DNA from: Streptomyces griseocarneus
GTDB taxonomy: Bacteria > Actinomycetota > Actinomycetes > Streptomycetales > Streptomycetaceae
Length of the DNA: 64,000 nucleotides
NCBI RefSeq assembly: GCF_014655595.1
Contig: NZ_BNBL01000006.1
Coordinates: forward strand, 311,906-375,905
Reading direction: 5' to 3'
Shown: positions 52,064-61,478 of the stretch, piece after piece
Layout: each line of letters starts with the position of its first letter
Position numbering within the stretch: the first letter of the stretch is position 1
Notes under the pieces: generated by a model
Seen by the model: only the letters and a program-made list of their open reading frames with translations
What the model was told of the DNA's origin: nothing
The model's database searches: none
Program-made: the position numbers and the translations under genes

Positions 52064-53817
52064 CAGTACTTACGCTCCATCGGCTGGTAGCGGGTCTGGA
52101 CGACCGGCTTGTAGTCGAGGCGGATCGAGTCCTCGCCGTCCGCGTCGACCTCGCGGTACGCCATGGTGTGGCGCATGAAGTTGACGTCGTCGCGGTTGGG
52201 GTAGTCCTCGCGGTAGTGACCACCGCGGGACTCCTTGCGCGCGAGCGCGGAGACGGCCATCACCTCGGCCAGGTCGAGCAGGTTGCCCAGCTCGATGGCC
52301 TCCAGCAGGTCCGTGTTGAAGCGCTTGCCCTTGTCCTGGACGGACACGTTCTTGTAGCGCTCGCGCAGCTCGGCGATCTTCTCGACGGCCGTCTTGATGG
52401 TCTGCTCGGTGCGGAAGACCATGACGTTGGCGTCCATGGTCTCCTGCAGCTCCTTGCGGAGCTCGGCGACCCGCTCGCTGCCGGTGGAGTTGCGCAGCTG
52501 CTCGACCTGCTCGACGACGAACTCGGCCGGGTTCTCCGGCAGCTCGACGAAGTCGGCCTTCTGGGCGTACTCGGCGGCGGCGATGCCGGCCCGCTTGCCG
52601 AAGACGTTGATGTCGAGCAGCGAGTTGGTGCCCAGGCGGTTGGCGCCGTGCACCGACACGCAGGCGACCTCGCCGGCGGCGTAGAGGCCGGGGACGACGG
52701 TGTCGTTGTCGGCCAGCACCTCGCCCTCGACGTTGGTCGGGATGCCGCCCATGGCGTAGTGCGCGGTGGGCTGGATCGGGATCGGGTCCGTGTAGGGCTC
52801 GATGCCCAGGTACGTCCGGGCGAACTCGGTGATGTCCGGGAGCTTGGCGTCCAGCTGCTCCGGCGGCAGGTGGGTGAGGTCGAGGAAGACGTGGTCGCCC
52901 TCGGGACCGCAGCCACGGCCCTCGCGGATCTCCGTGTAGATGGAGCGCGAGACGACGTCACGCGAGGCGAGGTCCTTCATGACCGGCGCGTACTTCTCCA
53001 TGAAGCGCTCGCCGTCCTTGTTGCGGAGGATGCCGCCCTCACCACGGGCGCCCTCCGTCAGCAGGATGCCCATGCGCCAGATGCCGGTCGGGTGGAACTG
53101 GAAGAACTCCATGTCCTCCAGCGGCAGGCCGCGGCGGTAGCAGGCGGCCTGGCCGTCACCGGTGAGGGTGTGGGCGTTGGAGGTCACCTTGAAGAACTTG
53201 CCGGTGCCGCCGGAGGCGTAGATGACCGACTTGGCCTGGAAGACGTGGATCTCGCCGGTGGCCAGCTCGTAGGCGACCACACCGGCGGACTTCTTGACGC
53301 CGTCGACCTCGGTGATCAGCTGGTCCAGGACGTAGAACTCGTTGAAGAACTCCACGCCCTCCTTGACGCAGTTCTGGTACAGCGTCTGGAGGATCATGTG
53401 GCCGGTGCGGTCCGCGGCGTAGCAGGACCGGCGGACCGGGGCCTCGCCGTGGTTACGGCTGTGACCGCCGAAGCGGCGCTGGTCGATGGTGCCGTCCGGG
53501 GTGCGGTTGAACGGCAGGCCCATCTTCTCGAGGTCGAGGACCGCGTCGATGGCCTCCTTCGCCAGGATCTCGGCGGCGTCCTGGTCGACCAGGTAGTCGC
53601 CACCCTTGATCGTGTCGAAGGTGTGCCACTCCCAGTTGTCCTCCTCGACGTTCGCGAGGGCGGCGGCCATGCCGCCCTGGGCGGCGCCGGTGTGGGAGCG
53701 GGTGGGGTAGAGCTTGGTGAGCACCGCGGTGCGGCTGCGCTTGGTCGACTCGATGGCCGCGCGCATGCCGGCGCCGCCGGCGCCGACGATGACGGTGTCG
53801 TACTTGTGAATCTTCAT
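52063..53817 (-). CDS. sdhA: succinate dehydrogenase flavoprotein subunit
   Basis: 584 residues. Oxidises succinate to fumarate. FAD site YDTVIVGAGGAGMRAAIEST; SHTGAAQGGM contains the His that carries covalent FAD in the family; active-site blocks RRFGGHSRNHGEAPVRR and HYAMGGIPTN. C-terminal RGGHYREDYPNRDD is typical. Usual length. 32 bases downstream of sdhD. Confidence 0.97.
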   Translation of the reverse strand: MKIHKYDTVIVGAGGAGMRAAIESTKRSRTAVLTKLYPTRSHTGAAQGGMAAALANVEEDNWEWHTFDTIKGGDYLVDQDAAEILAKEAIDAVLDLEKMGLPFNRTPDGTIDQRRFGGHSRNHGEAPVRRSCYAADRTGHMILQTLYQNCVKEGVEFFNEFYVLDQLITEVDGVKKSAGVVAYELATGEIHVFQAKSVIYASGGTGKFFKVTSNAHTLTGDGQAACYRRGLPLEDMEFFQFHPTGIWRMGILLTEGARGEGGILRNKDGERFMEKYAPVMKDLASRDVVSRSIYTEIREGRGCGPEGDHVFLDLTHLPPEQLDAKLPDITEFARTYLGIEPYTDPIPIQPTAHYAMGGIPTNVEGEVLADNDTVVPGLYAAGEVACVSVHGANRLGTNSLLDINVFGKRAGIAAAEYAQKADFVELPENPAEFVVEQVEQLRNSTGSERVAELRKELQETMDANVMVFRTEQTIKTAVEKIAELRERYKNVSVQDKGKRFNTDLLEAIELGNLLDLAEVMAVSALARKESRGGHYREDYPNRDDVNFMRHTMAYREVDADGEDSIRLDYKPVVQTRYQPMERKY

Positions 53818-53849
53818 GAGTGGGTTACCTCAGTCCCTCAGCCCGTGGC

Positions 53850-54323
53850 CTAGCGGATGTTCGGGTCGAAGGTGAAGATCACCAGCGTGCCCAGCAGGAC
53901 GGTGAACACCGTGGCGGTGTACAGCAGCATCTTCAGCCAGAAACGGGTGTTGTCACGTTCGGCGTAGTCGTTGATGACCGTGCGCAGGCCGTTGGCCCCG
54001 TGCAGCATCGCCAGCCACAGCATGATCAGGTCCCAGGCCTGCCAGAACGGCGAGGCCCAGCGGCCGGCCACGAAGGCGAAGCCGATCTTGCTGACGCCGC
54101 CGTCGAGGACGAGCTGGATCAGCAGGTGACCGAGGACCAGGACGACCAGCACGATGCCGGACAGGCGCATGAAGAGCCAGCCGTACATCTCGAAGTTGGT
54201 GCGCGTGGCCTTCGGGGTCTTCTTGGTGCGCTTGCGCGGCGCCTCGATGACCGGAGCCGGGTTGTCGACGTCGTAGAGCGAGATGTCGTTGTCGCTCACG
54301 GCGGGGGTGGTTTCAGCGGACAT
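53850..54323 (-). CDS. sdhD: succinate dehydrogenase hydrophobic anchor subunit
   Basis: 157 residues from ATG 54323. A 45-residue charged N-terminal extension (APRKRTKKTPK) precedes three membrane helices; LHGANGLRTVINDY holds a His that can ligate haem. Anchors complex II in the membrane and forms the quinone site with sdhC. Confidence 0.93.
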   Translation of the reverse strand: MSAETTPAVSDNDISLYDVDNPAPVIEAPRKRTKKTPKATRTNFEMYGWLFMRLSGIVLVVLVLGHLLIQLVLDGGVSKIGFAFVAGRWASPFWQAWDLIMLWLAMLHGANGLRTVINDYAERDNTRFWLKMLLYTATVFTVLLGTLVIFTFDPNIR

Positions 54324-54331
54324 CTTGCGAC

Positions 54332-54712
54332 TCAGCTCCCGAACAGCGTGCGCAGCGTGTGCTGGAGCACGGGGTAGAAGGCGCCTGCCATCAGGACGGC
54401 CCAGACGACCACGACCGTCCAGAGCATCTGCTTCTGGTAGCGCGGTCCCTTGGACCAGAAGTCCACGGCGACGACCCGCAGGCCGTTGAGAGCGTGGAAG
54501 AGGATGGCGGCCACGAGGCCGTACTCCATCACGTTGACGATGGGCGTCTTGTACGTCGCGACCACGTCGTCGTACGCCTCGGGAGAGACGCGGACGAGAG
54601 CGGTGTCGAGGACGTGTACGAACAGGAAGAAGAAAATGAGGACGCCGGTGACTCGATGAGCCACCCAGGACCACATGCCTTCCCGGCCGCGGTACAGCGT
54701 TCCAGCCGGCAC
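54332..54712 (-). CDS. sdhC: succinate dehydrogenase cytochrome b556 subunit
   Basis: 126 residues from GTG 54712 with GGAGGG five bases upstream. Three membrane helices; SWVAHRVTGVLIFFFLFVHV and ILFHALNGLRVV carry the candidate haem His. First gene of sdhCDAB; eight bases separate it from sdhD. Confidence 0.94.
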   Translation of the reverse strand: MPAGTLYRGREGMWSWVAHRVTGVLIFFFLFVHVLDTALVRVSPEAYDDVVATYKTPIVNVMEYGLVAAILFHALNGLRVVAVDFWSKGPRYQKQMLWTVVVVWAVLMAGAFYPVLQHTLRTLFGS

Positions 54713-55002
54713 GGAAAACCCTCCGGGAGCGGGGATTGGGGCCTGCCGGCTTCACTGTCGGTCGGGCCCGGCCGGGTACGGTCCACCGGCCCTGGCCATC
54801 GTAGCGACGCCTTGTCGGTTCGGTCCCCCGGGGTGGGCAGGTGTGATCAAACAGGCACGTACGGCCTAGGACCTCCGGCTACCTGCGGGAACCTTGTCCG
54901 ATACCTCCCGGCGTGTCCGACTGCCCATTGGGGTACATACGGAGAAAAGCCATATCTTCGCCATATAGGTCCCTTTTGGGAGCTGAAGAGGAGGTTTACT
55001 CC

Positions 55003-56649
55003 ATGGGACGGACGGAACGGCCCGCAAGGACCTCCCGCACTTCCGCCATTCGGGCTGTCGTGGCGACATGCGCCATGGTGACCACTTTGTCCCTGATGGG
55101 CTGTCCGCGTGACGGCTCCGCGGACCACCCCCGCGACGACGACTCGCGCTCGGCCCGGGCCCCGGAGTCCTCCTCGGCCGCCTCCCCCGCCGCCCCCACC
55201 ACCTCCGCGCCCGCCCCCGTACGGCCGGGCAAGCCCGCCACCGTCCCCTCGGTGCGCACCTACAACCAGCGCCCCGGCCCCGGCTGGCGGCCCGCCCCCG
55301 GCGCCCGCGTCGTCGCCGACCCCAACGGACCGCTGGCCGACGAGGCCCGCCGGCTCGCCGACGACCTCAGGCTGCCCACCGCCGCCGGGCCCGCCCGGGC
55401 CGGCGACGTGGAGCTGGGCCTGCGGGCCGGCCAGAGCGGCGGCCCCGAGTCCTACGAGCTGACCGTCCAGGGCCGCAAGACGACGATCACCGCACCCGAC
55501 GAGGCGGGCCTGTTCTACGGCACCCGCACCGTCGCGCAGGCCGTCCGCACCGGCGGCGGCCTGCCCGAGGGTGTCGTGCGCGACGGGCCCGACCGGCCCC
55601 AGCGCGGCCTCAACCTCGACATCGCCCGCAAGCACTTCCCCGCCGCCTGGATCGAGGCCCGGCTGCGTGAAATGGCCGACCTCAAGCTCAACCAGCTGGG
55701 CCTGCACTTCTCCGACGACCAGGGCTTCCGCATCGAGTCCACCTCGCACCCCGAGGTCGTCTCGGCCCAGCACCTCACCAAGGCCGAGCTCCGCCGGATC
55801 GTCGCCCTCGCCACCTCCCTGCACATCACCGTCGTCCCCGAGATCGACTCGCCCGGCCACCTCGGCGCCGTCATGTCCGCCCACCCCGCGCTCCAGCTGC
55901 GCGACGCCGCCGGCACCGTGGCCCGGGGCGCGGTCGACGTCGCCAACCCCCAGGCCGCCCACGTCGTCGACGACCTGCTGCGCGAGTTCGCGCCGCTCTT
56001 CCCCGGCCCGTACTTCCACCTGGGCGCCGACGAGTACCGCGCGCTGATGGCGAAGAACCCGCAGGTCGCCTACCCGCGCCTGGCGGAGCTGGCCAAGCAG
56101 AAGTACGGCCCCCGGGCCCTGGTGCAGGACCTGGCGACGGGCTGGCTCAACGACCGGGCCGCCGTCGTGCGCGCCCTGGGCAAGACGCCCAAGGCCTGGA
56201 ACGACGGCTTCTTCCGGGGTGGCGTCGTCGCACCCGACAAATCCATCGAAGTCGAGTACTGGACGGGCAAGGAACTCGGGGCGCGTCCCCCTCAGGAGTA
56301 CCTGAACGAGGGACGCACGGTGGTCAACCTCAACGACGAGTACCTCTACTACGTGCTCGGCGAGCCCAATGAATTCCGCTACCCGACCGGCGAGCGCATC
56401 TACCGCCAGTGGTCGCCCGCCGTCCTGCGCGGCACCGTCCCCGTCCCGGCAGGGCCCGCCGGCGCCGACCGGATCCCCGGCGGCCGGCTCGCCGTGTGGT
56501 GCGACCGGGCCGAGGCCCAGACGCCCGAGCAGGTCGCCGCCGGCATCCGGCTGCCGCTGGCCGCCGTCGCCCAGAAGCTGTGGGACCCGGCCCCGCCGCA
56601 GCGGTCATGGGCCGATTTCTCCGCTTTGACCACTCGCGTGCGACGCTGA
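55003..56649 (+). CDS. GH20 beta-N-acetylhexosaminidase, lipoprotein
   Basis: 548 residues from ATG 55003 with SD GAGGAGGT. Signal peptide with lipobox SLMGC near residue 34, then a Ser/Pro/Ala linker. GH20b-like N-domain (about 85-190) and TIM barrel. Landmarks: RGLNLDIARKHFP, LKLNQLGLHFSDDQGFR, EIDSPGHLG, and catalytic Asp-Glu in HLGADEY. Releases terminal GlcNAc from chitin or peptidoglycan fragments outside the cell. The 290-base gap to sdhC holds both promoters: TTGGGG-N17-CATATC precedes this gene, seen by eye only. Confidence 0.92.
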   Translation: MGRTERPARTSRTSAIRAVVATCAMVTTLSLMGCPRDGSADHPRDDDSRSARAPESSSAASPAAPTTSAPAPVRPGKPATVPSVRTYNQRPGPGWRPAPGARVVADPNGPLADEARRLADDLRLPTAAGPARAGDVELGLRAGQSGGPESYELTVQGRKTTITAPDEAGLFYGTRTVAQAVRTGGGLPEGVVRDGPDRPQRGLNLDIARKHFPAAWIEARLREMADLKLNQLGLHFSDDQGFRIESTSHPEVVSAQHLTKAELRRIVALATSLHITVVPEIDSPGHLGAVMSAHPALQLRDAAGTVARGAVDVANPQAAHVVDDLLREFAPLFPGPYFHLGADEYRALMAKNPQVAYPRLAELAKQKYGPRALVQDLATGWLNDRAAVVRALGKTPKAWNDGFFRGGVVAPDKSIEVEYWTGKELGARPPQEYLNEGRTVVNLNDEYLYYVLGEPNEFRYPTGERIYRQWSPAVLRGTVPVPAGPAGADRIPGGRLAVWCDRAEAQTPEQVAAGIRLPLAAVAQKLWDPAPPQRSWADFSALTTRVRR

Positions 56650-56769
56650 GCCGAAGGGCCTAACCTCCGGGGGTGAAGCTTGCGGCGCGCGTGGCGCGCC
56701 CGCGGCTGACCCCCGGCGGTGTGCGCGCCCGCGCGCCGCGCCTTGAACGCGCACTTGAACGAGGGCCCG

Positions 56770-58854
56770 ATGAAGATCGAATTCCTGCTGCACAACGCGT
56801 ATGGCATCGGCGGCACCATCCGCTCGACCGTCAACCTGGCCGCCGCCCTCGCCGACCGGCACGAAGTGAGCATCATCAGCGTCAACCGGCCCGTCGACGA
56901 GCCCGAGCTCACCATCGACCCCCGGGTGCGCCTGGTGCCGCTGGTCGACCTGCGCGAGGGCACCGAGGGCGACGAGTACGAGGCCCCCCTCAACCAGCGG
57001 CCCAGCGAGATCTTCCGCGACGAGCGCATCGACAACGGCCGCATGGCCGCCACCGCCCTCACCGACCAGCGCGTCGCCGCCCACCTCGCCGCCACCGACG
57101 CCGACGTCGTCATCGCCACCCGCCCCAAGCTCATCGGCTACCTCGCGAAGTACGGCGCCGACCGCCCCTACCTGCGCCTGGGCCAGGAGCACCTCACCCA
57201 CGAGGCGCACGTCGCCGAGCTGCACGCCGTGATGGACCCGGCGATCGCCGCCCTCGACGCCTTCGCCACCGTCTCCGAGGCCGACGCCGGGCACTACCGC
57301 GAGGCCCTGCCGGACGCCCGCGCGCGCATCCTCTCCATCCCCAATGCCGTCCCCGCCCCGGCCGCCGCCCCCTCCGACGGCACCTCGAAGACCATCGTCT
57401 CCGCCGGCCGCCTCGTCGGCGTCAAGCGCTACGACCGCCTCGTCGCCGCCTTCGCCAAGGTCGCCGCCGACCGCCCCGACTGGAACCTGCGCATCTACGG
57501 CCGCGGACCCGCCAAGGCCAAGCTGCGCAAGCAGATCGAGGAACTGGGCCTGTACGAGCGCATCACGCTCATGGGTGCCCGCTCGCCCATCGAGACCGAA
57601 TGGTCGAAGGGCGCCGTCGCCGCCGTCGCCTCCGACGCCGAGTCCTTCGGCATGACCATCGTCGAGGCCATGCACGCGGGCCTGCCGGTGATCGCCACCG
57701 ACTGCCCCTACGGCCCGCGCGAGATCCTCACCGACGGCACCGACGGCGTGCTCGTCCCGCTCGACGACTCCGACGCCGTCGACGCCTACGCCGACGCCCT
57801 GCTCAAGCTGACCGGCGACGCCGCGCTGCGCGCCCGCCTGGGCGCGGCCGCCCGCACCGCCGCCCACCGCTACGAACCGTCCGCCATCGCCCAGCGCTAC
57901 GAGCAGCTCTTCGAGGAGCTGCGTCCCGGCAGCACCGCGCCGGGCAGGGCGAAGAAGGGCGGGCTGCTGCGCGGCCTGTTCGGCGGCGGCCGCAAGGAGC
58001 GCGGGCCCGTCGCCGTGGCGCCGGCCGGCCAGGCCGACGCCGCCCACCCCGACGCGCGCTGCGCGGTCGAGGGCGACGGCTCCCTGCTCGTGCGCCTGCG
58101 CGCCGAGCAGCTGACCGCCGCCGACACCCACGTCCTGCTCCGGCACCGGGGCAGCAAGGGCAAGGAGGCGGTCCGGGCCGCGCTGCCCAAGCAGCGCCCC
58201 GAGCCGGGCCAGTGGGTCGAGGCCCGCGTCGAGCGCGACGCGCACACCCTGCCCGAGGGCCGCTGGGACACCTACGTCGAGCGCTCCGGCGACAAGTCCC
58301 GCCGCCGGCTGACGGCCGCGCTCGTCGAGCAGAAGGCGCTGCTGACCCTGCCCCCGCGGCAGACCGCCGAGGGCGCCTCGGCCTGGGTGCCCTACGAGAC
58401 GAGCGACGGCTTCCTGGCCGTACGCACCTGGCTGCGGCCCCAGCACGTCGAGGCCGCCGAGGTGCGGGTCGGCGAGGACGGAACCATGATCACGCTCGAG
58501 GCGCTCGGCGACGCGCGGCTCGGCGAGGGCGCCGAACTCGTCGCCCGCCTGCGCGGGGCCGACGGCTCGGTCGGCGACGTCCGGGCGGCCGTCGAGAACG
58601 GCACCGCCTTCCTGCCGCACGAGCCGCTCTCCCGGCGCATCGGCGCGGAGCAGGACCTGTGGGACCTGTACGTGCGCCCCTCGGCCGGTGCCGCACTGGT
58701 GCGCCTCGGCCGGATCGCCGGCGACTTCGCCGACCGCAAGGGCATCGACACCTTCCCGGCCGCGACGGTCGGTCAGGTGCGGCTGCGCCCGTACTTCACG
58801 GTCACCAACGACCTGACGATCACGGTGAAGGACGTGGACGGCGACGACGCCTGA
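56770..58854 (+). CDS. GT4 glycosyltransferase with a 280-residue C-terminal extension
   Basis: 694 residues from ATG 56770 with ACGAGGG upstream. GT-B fold: GIGGTIRSTVNLAAAL, VSEADAGHYRE, VSAGRLVGVKRYDRLVAAF, IYGRGPAKAKLR, and the EX7E motif in ESFGMTIVEAMHAGLP. GT4 part ends near 400. The rest is a beta-rich region with alternating LVRLRAEQL and LLRHRGSKG-like blocks, unlike a transferase. A basic linker (KKGGLLRGLFGGGRK) joins them. Retaining transferase; acceptor, perhaps a wall polymer or glycan, is unknown. Confidence 0.88.
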   Translation: MKIEFLLHNAYGIGGTIRSTVNLAAALADRHEVSIISVNRPVDEPELTIDPRVRLVPLVDLREGTEGDEYEAPLNQRPSEIFRDERIDNGRMAATALTDQRVAAHLAATDADVVIATRPKLIGYLAKYGADRPYLRLGQEHLTHEAHVAELHAVMDPAIAALDAFATVSEADAGHYREALPDARARILSIPNAVPAPAAAPSDGTSKTIVSAGRLVGVKRYDRLVAAFAKVAADRPDWNLRIYGRGPAKAKLRKQIEELGLYERITLMGARSPIETEWSKGAVAAVASDAESFGMTIVEAMHAGLPVIATDCPYGPREILTDGTDGVLVPLDDSDAVDAYADALLKLTGDAALRARLGAAARTAAHRYEPSAIAQRYEQLFEELRPGSTAPGRAKKGGLLRGLFGGGRKERGPVAVAPAGQADAAHPDARCAVEGDGSLLVRLRAEQLTAADTHVLLRHRGSKGKEAVRAALPKQRPEPGQWVEARVERDAHTLPEGRWDTYVERSGDKSRRRLTAALVEQKALLTLPPRQTAEGASAWVPYETSDGFLAVRTWLRPQHVEAAEVRVGEDGTMITLEALGDARLGEGAELVARLRGADGSVGDVRAAVENGTAFLPHEPLSRRIGAEQDLWDLYVRPSAGAALVRLGRIAGDFADRKGIDTFPAATVGQVRLRPYFTVTNDLTITVKDVDGDDA

Positions 58855-58952
58855 GCCCGCCCGTGGCTGGTGTGACGCAGGAGGAGCCCACCGCGCTGTA
58901 AGACCCAGAGCCGTTTGTTTCGCGGACGCGAACAGACCGAAGGGGAACGCTC

Positions 58953-59480
58953 ATGGGTTTCTGGGGCTACTTATTAGTCGGCCGCGGCGGCGACCGGGCA
59001 CTCGCCGAGTGCCCGGTCCTCGCCGCGGACCGTGAACGCCCGATACCGGCCGGGACCTTCGCCGGCGGATGGCAGCTGTGGCGGCACCCCGGCCCGCCCG
59101 AACCGGCCGGCGTGGACGCGCTCGTGCGGGCGCTCGCCGAGAAGACCGGCGCCCCGGCGCTGGCCGCCTACGTCATGGAGAGCGACTGCGCGGTCGTCGG
59201 CGGCGCCCACCCCGGCGGCACGAGCTGGTCGGCCTGCCTGGGCCGGACCCCGCTCGCCCGCTACATGGCCGACACAGGACTCGGCCTCGACGAACTCTTC
59301 CCCACTCCCGAGGCGGCCGCGGCGCTCTGCGCCGACTGGGCGGCGGAGGCCGGGCACGCGGCGGACGCGGCGGAACTGGCGGGCGTGCTGGCCGCCGACC
59401 CCGAGCCCCTGGTCGAGAACCTCTTCCACGAACTCCTGGCGCGGCTCGGCATGGTGGAGCAGCTCGCGGCGGGGCGCTGA
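58953..59480 (+). CDS. 175-residue protein of unknown function with two adjacent TTA codons
   Basis: SD AAGGGGAA. Begins MGFWGYLLVGRGG. Codons 7 and 8 are both TTA (58971-58976), in a gene otherwise rich in G/C-ending codons. Mostly helical and alanine-rich, with LALAAYVMESDCAVV-like hydrophobic core and LFPTPEAAAALCADWA. Related proteins recur in Streptomyces but I know no function. The TTA pair near the start makes strict bldA control likely. Confidence 0.75.
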   Translation: MGFWGYLLVGRGGDRALAECPVLAADRERPIPAGTFAGGWQLWRHPGPPEPAGVDALVRALAEKTGAPALAAYVMESDCAVVGGAHPGGTSWSACLGRTPLARYMADTGLGLDELFPTPEAAAALCADWAAEAGHAADAAELAGVLAADPEPLVENLFHELLARLGMVEQLAAGR

Positions 59481-59501
59481 GGAACGCCGTACGGGCGTGG
59501 A

Positions 59502-59536
59502 GGCGTACGTAAAGGTGACAGACCTTTAGGCGTACG
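59502..59536. repeat. hairpin flanked by 8-bp direct repeats
   Basis: GGCGTACG (59502-59509), TAAAGGT-GACAG-ACCTTTA (59510-59528), GGCGTACG (59529-59536). It lies between the TTA-rich gene and its terminator; may be an operator or RNA stem. Confidence 0.6.
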
Positions 59537-59549
59537 TACGGACGGAGGA

Positions 59550-59589
59550 CGGCCGGGGCCGCCACCCCCCACAGGAGAGGCCCCGGCCG
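59550..59589 (+). terminator. terminator-like hairpin after the TTA-rich gene
   Basis: 11-bp perfect arms CGGCCGGGGCC and GGCCCCGGCCG with an 18-base loop and no T-run. The rest of the 311-base gap (59590-59791) holds only the upstream region of the DUF4328 gene. Confidence 0.55.
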
Positions 59590-59791
59590 CCCGTCCGTTG
59601 CGAACCCTGGTGAGGTACGCACTTCCTACAGCGCCGGGAATCGAAAATTCGTCACACCTTGCGTACTGGCGGGTAAGCGCAAACGTGGACGGGAGCGCTC
59701 AGGGGCGCACGCCGGGGCGCGTAGTATCACCCGCTCGTAGTCGTTTTCCCTGTGGCCGGGAGCCGGGCCACCACTCTGGGGGTCAGTAGAG

Positions 59792-60796
59792 ATGTATCCG
59801 TGCGGTCATTGCCGCGCCACCGCCGTGGGCCCGGACGGACGCTGCGCCGCGTGCGGGGCGTACCAGCAGCCGGCGTACCCGGCGGCCCCGATGGCCCCGA
59901 TGGCGATGCCCGCCGGCGGTGTGGACCTGCGGCGCGGCGTGCGGATCGCACTGATCGTGCTGCTGGTCGTGACGACCCTGGTGGCGTTGCTGGCCGTCGC
60001 GGCGATCGGGCAGCAGCGCAGCGCGATCCAGATGATGCTCGACGAGGGCATCTCGCAGGCCTCGATCGACAAGGCCGACGACGCCGACGCCTTCGACCTG
60101 GCGATGACCGTCTCGGCCTTCTTCGTCGGCGTGGCCACGGCCGTGCTGTGGGTCATCTGGTTCCGGCGGATGCGGCTCAACGCCGAGGTCTTCGCGCCGG
60201 GCTCGCACCGCTTCGGTAGCGGCTGGGCTGTGGGCTCCTGGTTCACTCCGGTCGTCAGCCTCTGGTTCCCCAAGCAGATGGCGAACGACATCTACCGCGC
60301 CAGCGCCCCGGCGGGTCCGCAGAGCGCACCCAAGGGCCTGCTCAACGCCTGGTGGACGCTGTGGATCGCCTCCGCCGCGACCAGCTTCATCGGCCTGGCG
60401 ATGGAGGCGTCGACCAAGTCGGAGGCCAAGGAGAAGTACAGCTCCGGAACCCTGGACCGCGCCGGCTGGGAGGACGCGGCCTCGCGACTGCAGAGCTCCC
60501 TCGCGGTCAGCGGACTGTCGATGCTGCTGTCGGCCGCGGCCGCCGTCCTCGCCATCCTGGTCGTCCGGCAGCTGACGCAGATGCAGGAACAGCGCGCCCT
60601 GGCCGGCCCCGCGGCCATGCCCCCCATGGGCGGCATGCCGTACGGGGGCGTCCCCCCGGTCCAGCCGCCGTACGGCGCCCCGTACGGTCCGCCGGCCACT
60701 GCCCCCTACGGTCAGCCGCCCCAGGCTCCGTACGGTCCTCCGCCCAGCGCCCCGCCGCCGCAGAATCCTTTCGGCAGCGGTCCGGCGGGCTACTGA
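59792..60796 (+). CDS. DUF4328 membrane protein with zinc ribbon
   Basis: 334 residues. N-terminal ribbon CGHC...CAAC (4-22), then membrane helices at about 50-72, 106-128, 185-205 and 238-260. FAPGSHRFGSGWAVGSWFTPVVSLWFPKQ minus its ends is the DUF4328 signature. Pro/Tyr/Gly-rich tail with YGPP repeats. Function unknown. ECF sigma gene follows 34 bases later. Confidence 0.87.
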   Translation: MYPCGHCRATAVGPDGRCAACGAYQQPAYPAAPMAPMAMPAGGVDLRRGVRIALIVLLVVTTLVALLAVAAIGQQRSAIQMMLDEGISQASIDKADDADAFDLAMTVSAFFVGVATAVLWVIWFRRMRLNAEVFAPGSHRFGSGWAVGSWFTPVVSLWFPKQMANDIYRASAPAGPQSAPKGLLNAWWTLWIASAATSFIGLAMEASTKSEAKEKYSSGTLDRAGWEDAASRLQSSLAVSGLSMLLSAAAAVLAILVVRQLTQMQEQRALAGPAAMPPMGGMPYGGVPPVQPPYGAPYGPPATAPYGQPPQAPYGPPPSAPPPQNPFGSGPAGY

Positions 60797-60830
60797 ACCA
60801 CGGGCACGGTACGTGGTGCAGGATGAGAGC

Positions 60831-61478
60831 GTGCAGGGGGACGACGCTGAGCTGACCGTCGCGGTGCGCGCGGCACAGGGTGGGGACGAGACGGCATTCC
60901 GTACGGTCTACCGGACCGTGCATCCCCGCCTCCTCGGATACGTGCGCACGCTGGTCGGCGAGGCAGACGCGGAGGACGTGGCATCGGAGGCGTGGCTGCA
61001 GATAGCCCGCGACCTCGAGCGGTTCACCGGCGACGCCGACCGGTTCCGCGGCTGGGCGGCCCGCATCGCCCGCAACCGCGCGCTCGACCACATACGGATG
61101 CGCGGCAGGCGGCCCCTCATCGGCGGCGACGAGAGCGAACTCGCGGGCCGGGCCGCCGACGCGGACACCGCCGGGGAGGCCCTCGAGGCCCTCGGCACCG
61201 GGCGGACCTTCGCCCTCATAGCCCAGCTCCCGCAGGACCAGGCCGAGGCCGTCGTCCTGCGCGTGGTCGTCGGTCTCGACGCCAAGAGCGCCGCCGGTGT
61301 GCTGGGCAAACGCCCCGGCGCGGTGCGCACCGCCGCCCACCGCGGCCTGCGCCGACTGGCCGAACTGGTCAGCGGCGACACCACCCCCGGACAGCGGCAG
61401 TCACCGGCCGGCGCGAGCGGACCGAACGCTTCTGCCGGTGTGACGCAATTGCGCGCGCGGACGCAGAAGGACATGTGA
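60831..61478 (+). CDS. ECF-type RNA polymerase sigma factor
   Basis: 215 residues from GTG 60831, seven bases after AGGA; GTG 60813 or 60816 would add a few residues without SD. Region 2: FRTVYRTVHPRLLGYVRTLVG, DVASEAWLQIARDLERF, FRGWAARIARNRALDHIR. Region 4: LPQDQAEAVVLRVVVGLD, GVLGKRPGAVRTAAHRGLRRLAE. The stop overlaps the partner start (TGATG), so it is coupled to a putative anti-sigma gene. Confidence 0.92.
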   Translation: MQGDDAELTVAVRAAQGGDETAFRTVYRTVHPRLLGYVRTLVGEADAEDVASEAWLQIARDLERFTGDADRFRGWAARIARNRALDHIRMRGRRPLIGGDESELAGRAADADTAGEALEALGTGRTFALIAQLPQDQAEAVVLRVVVGLDAKSAAGVLGKRPGAVRTAAHRGLRRLAELVSGDTTPGQRQSPAGASGPNASAGVTQLRARTQKDM

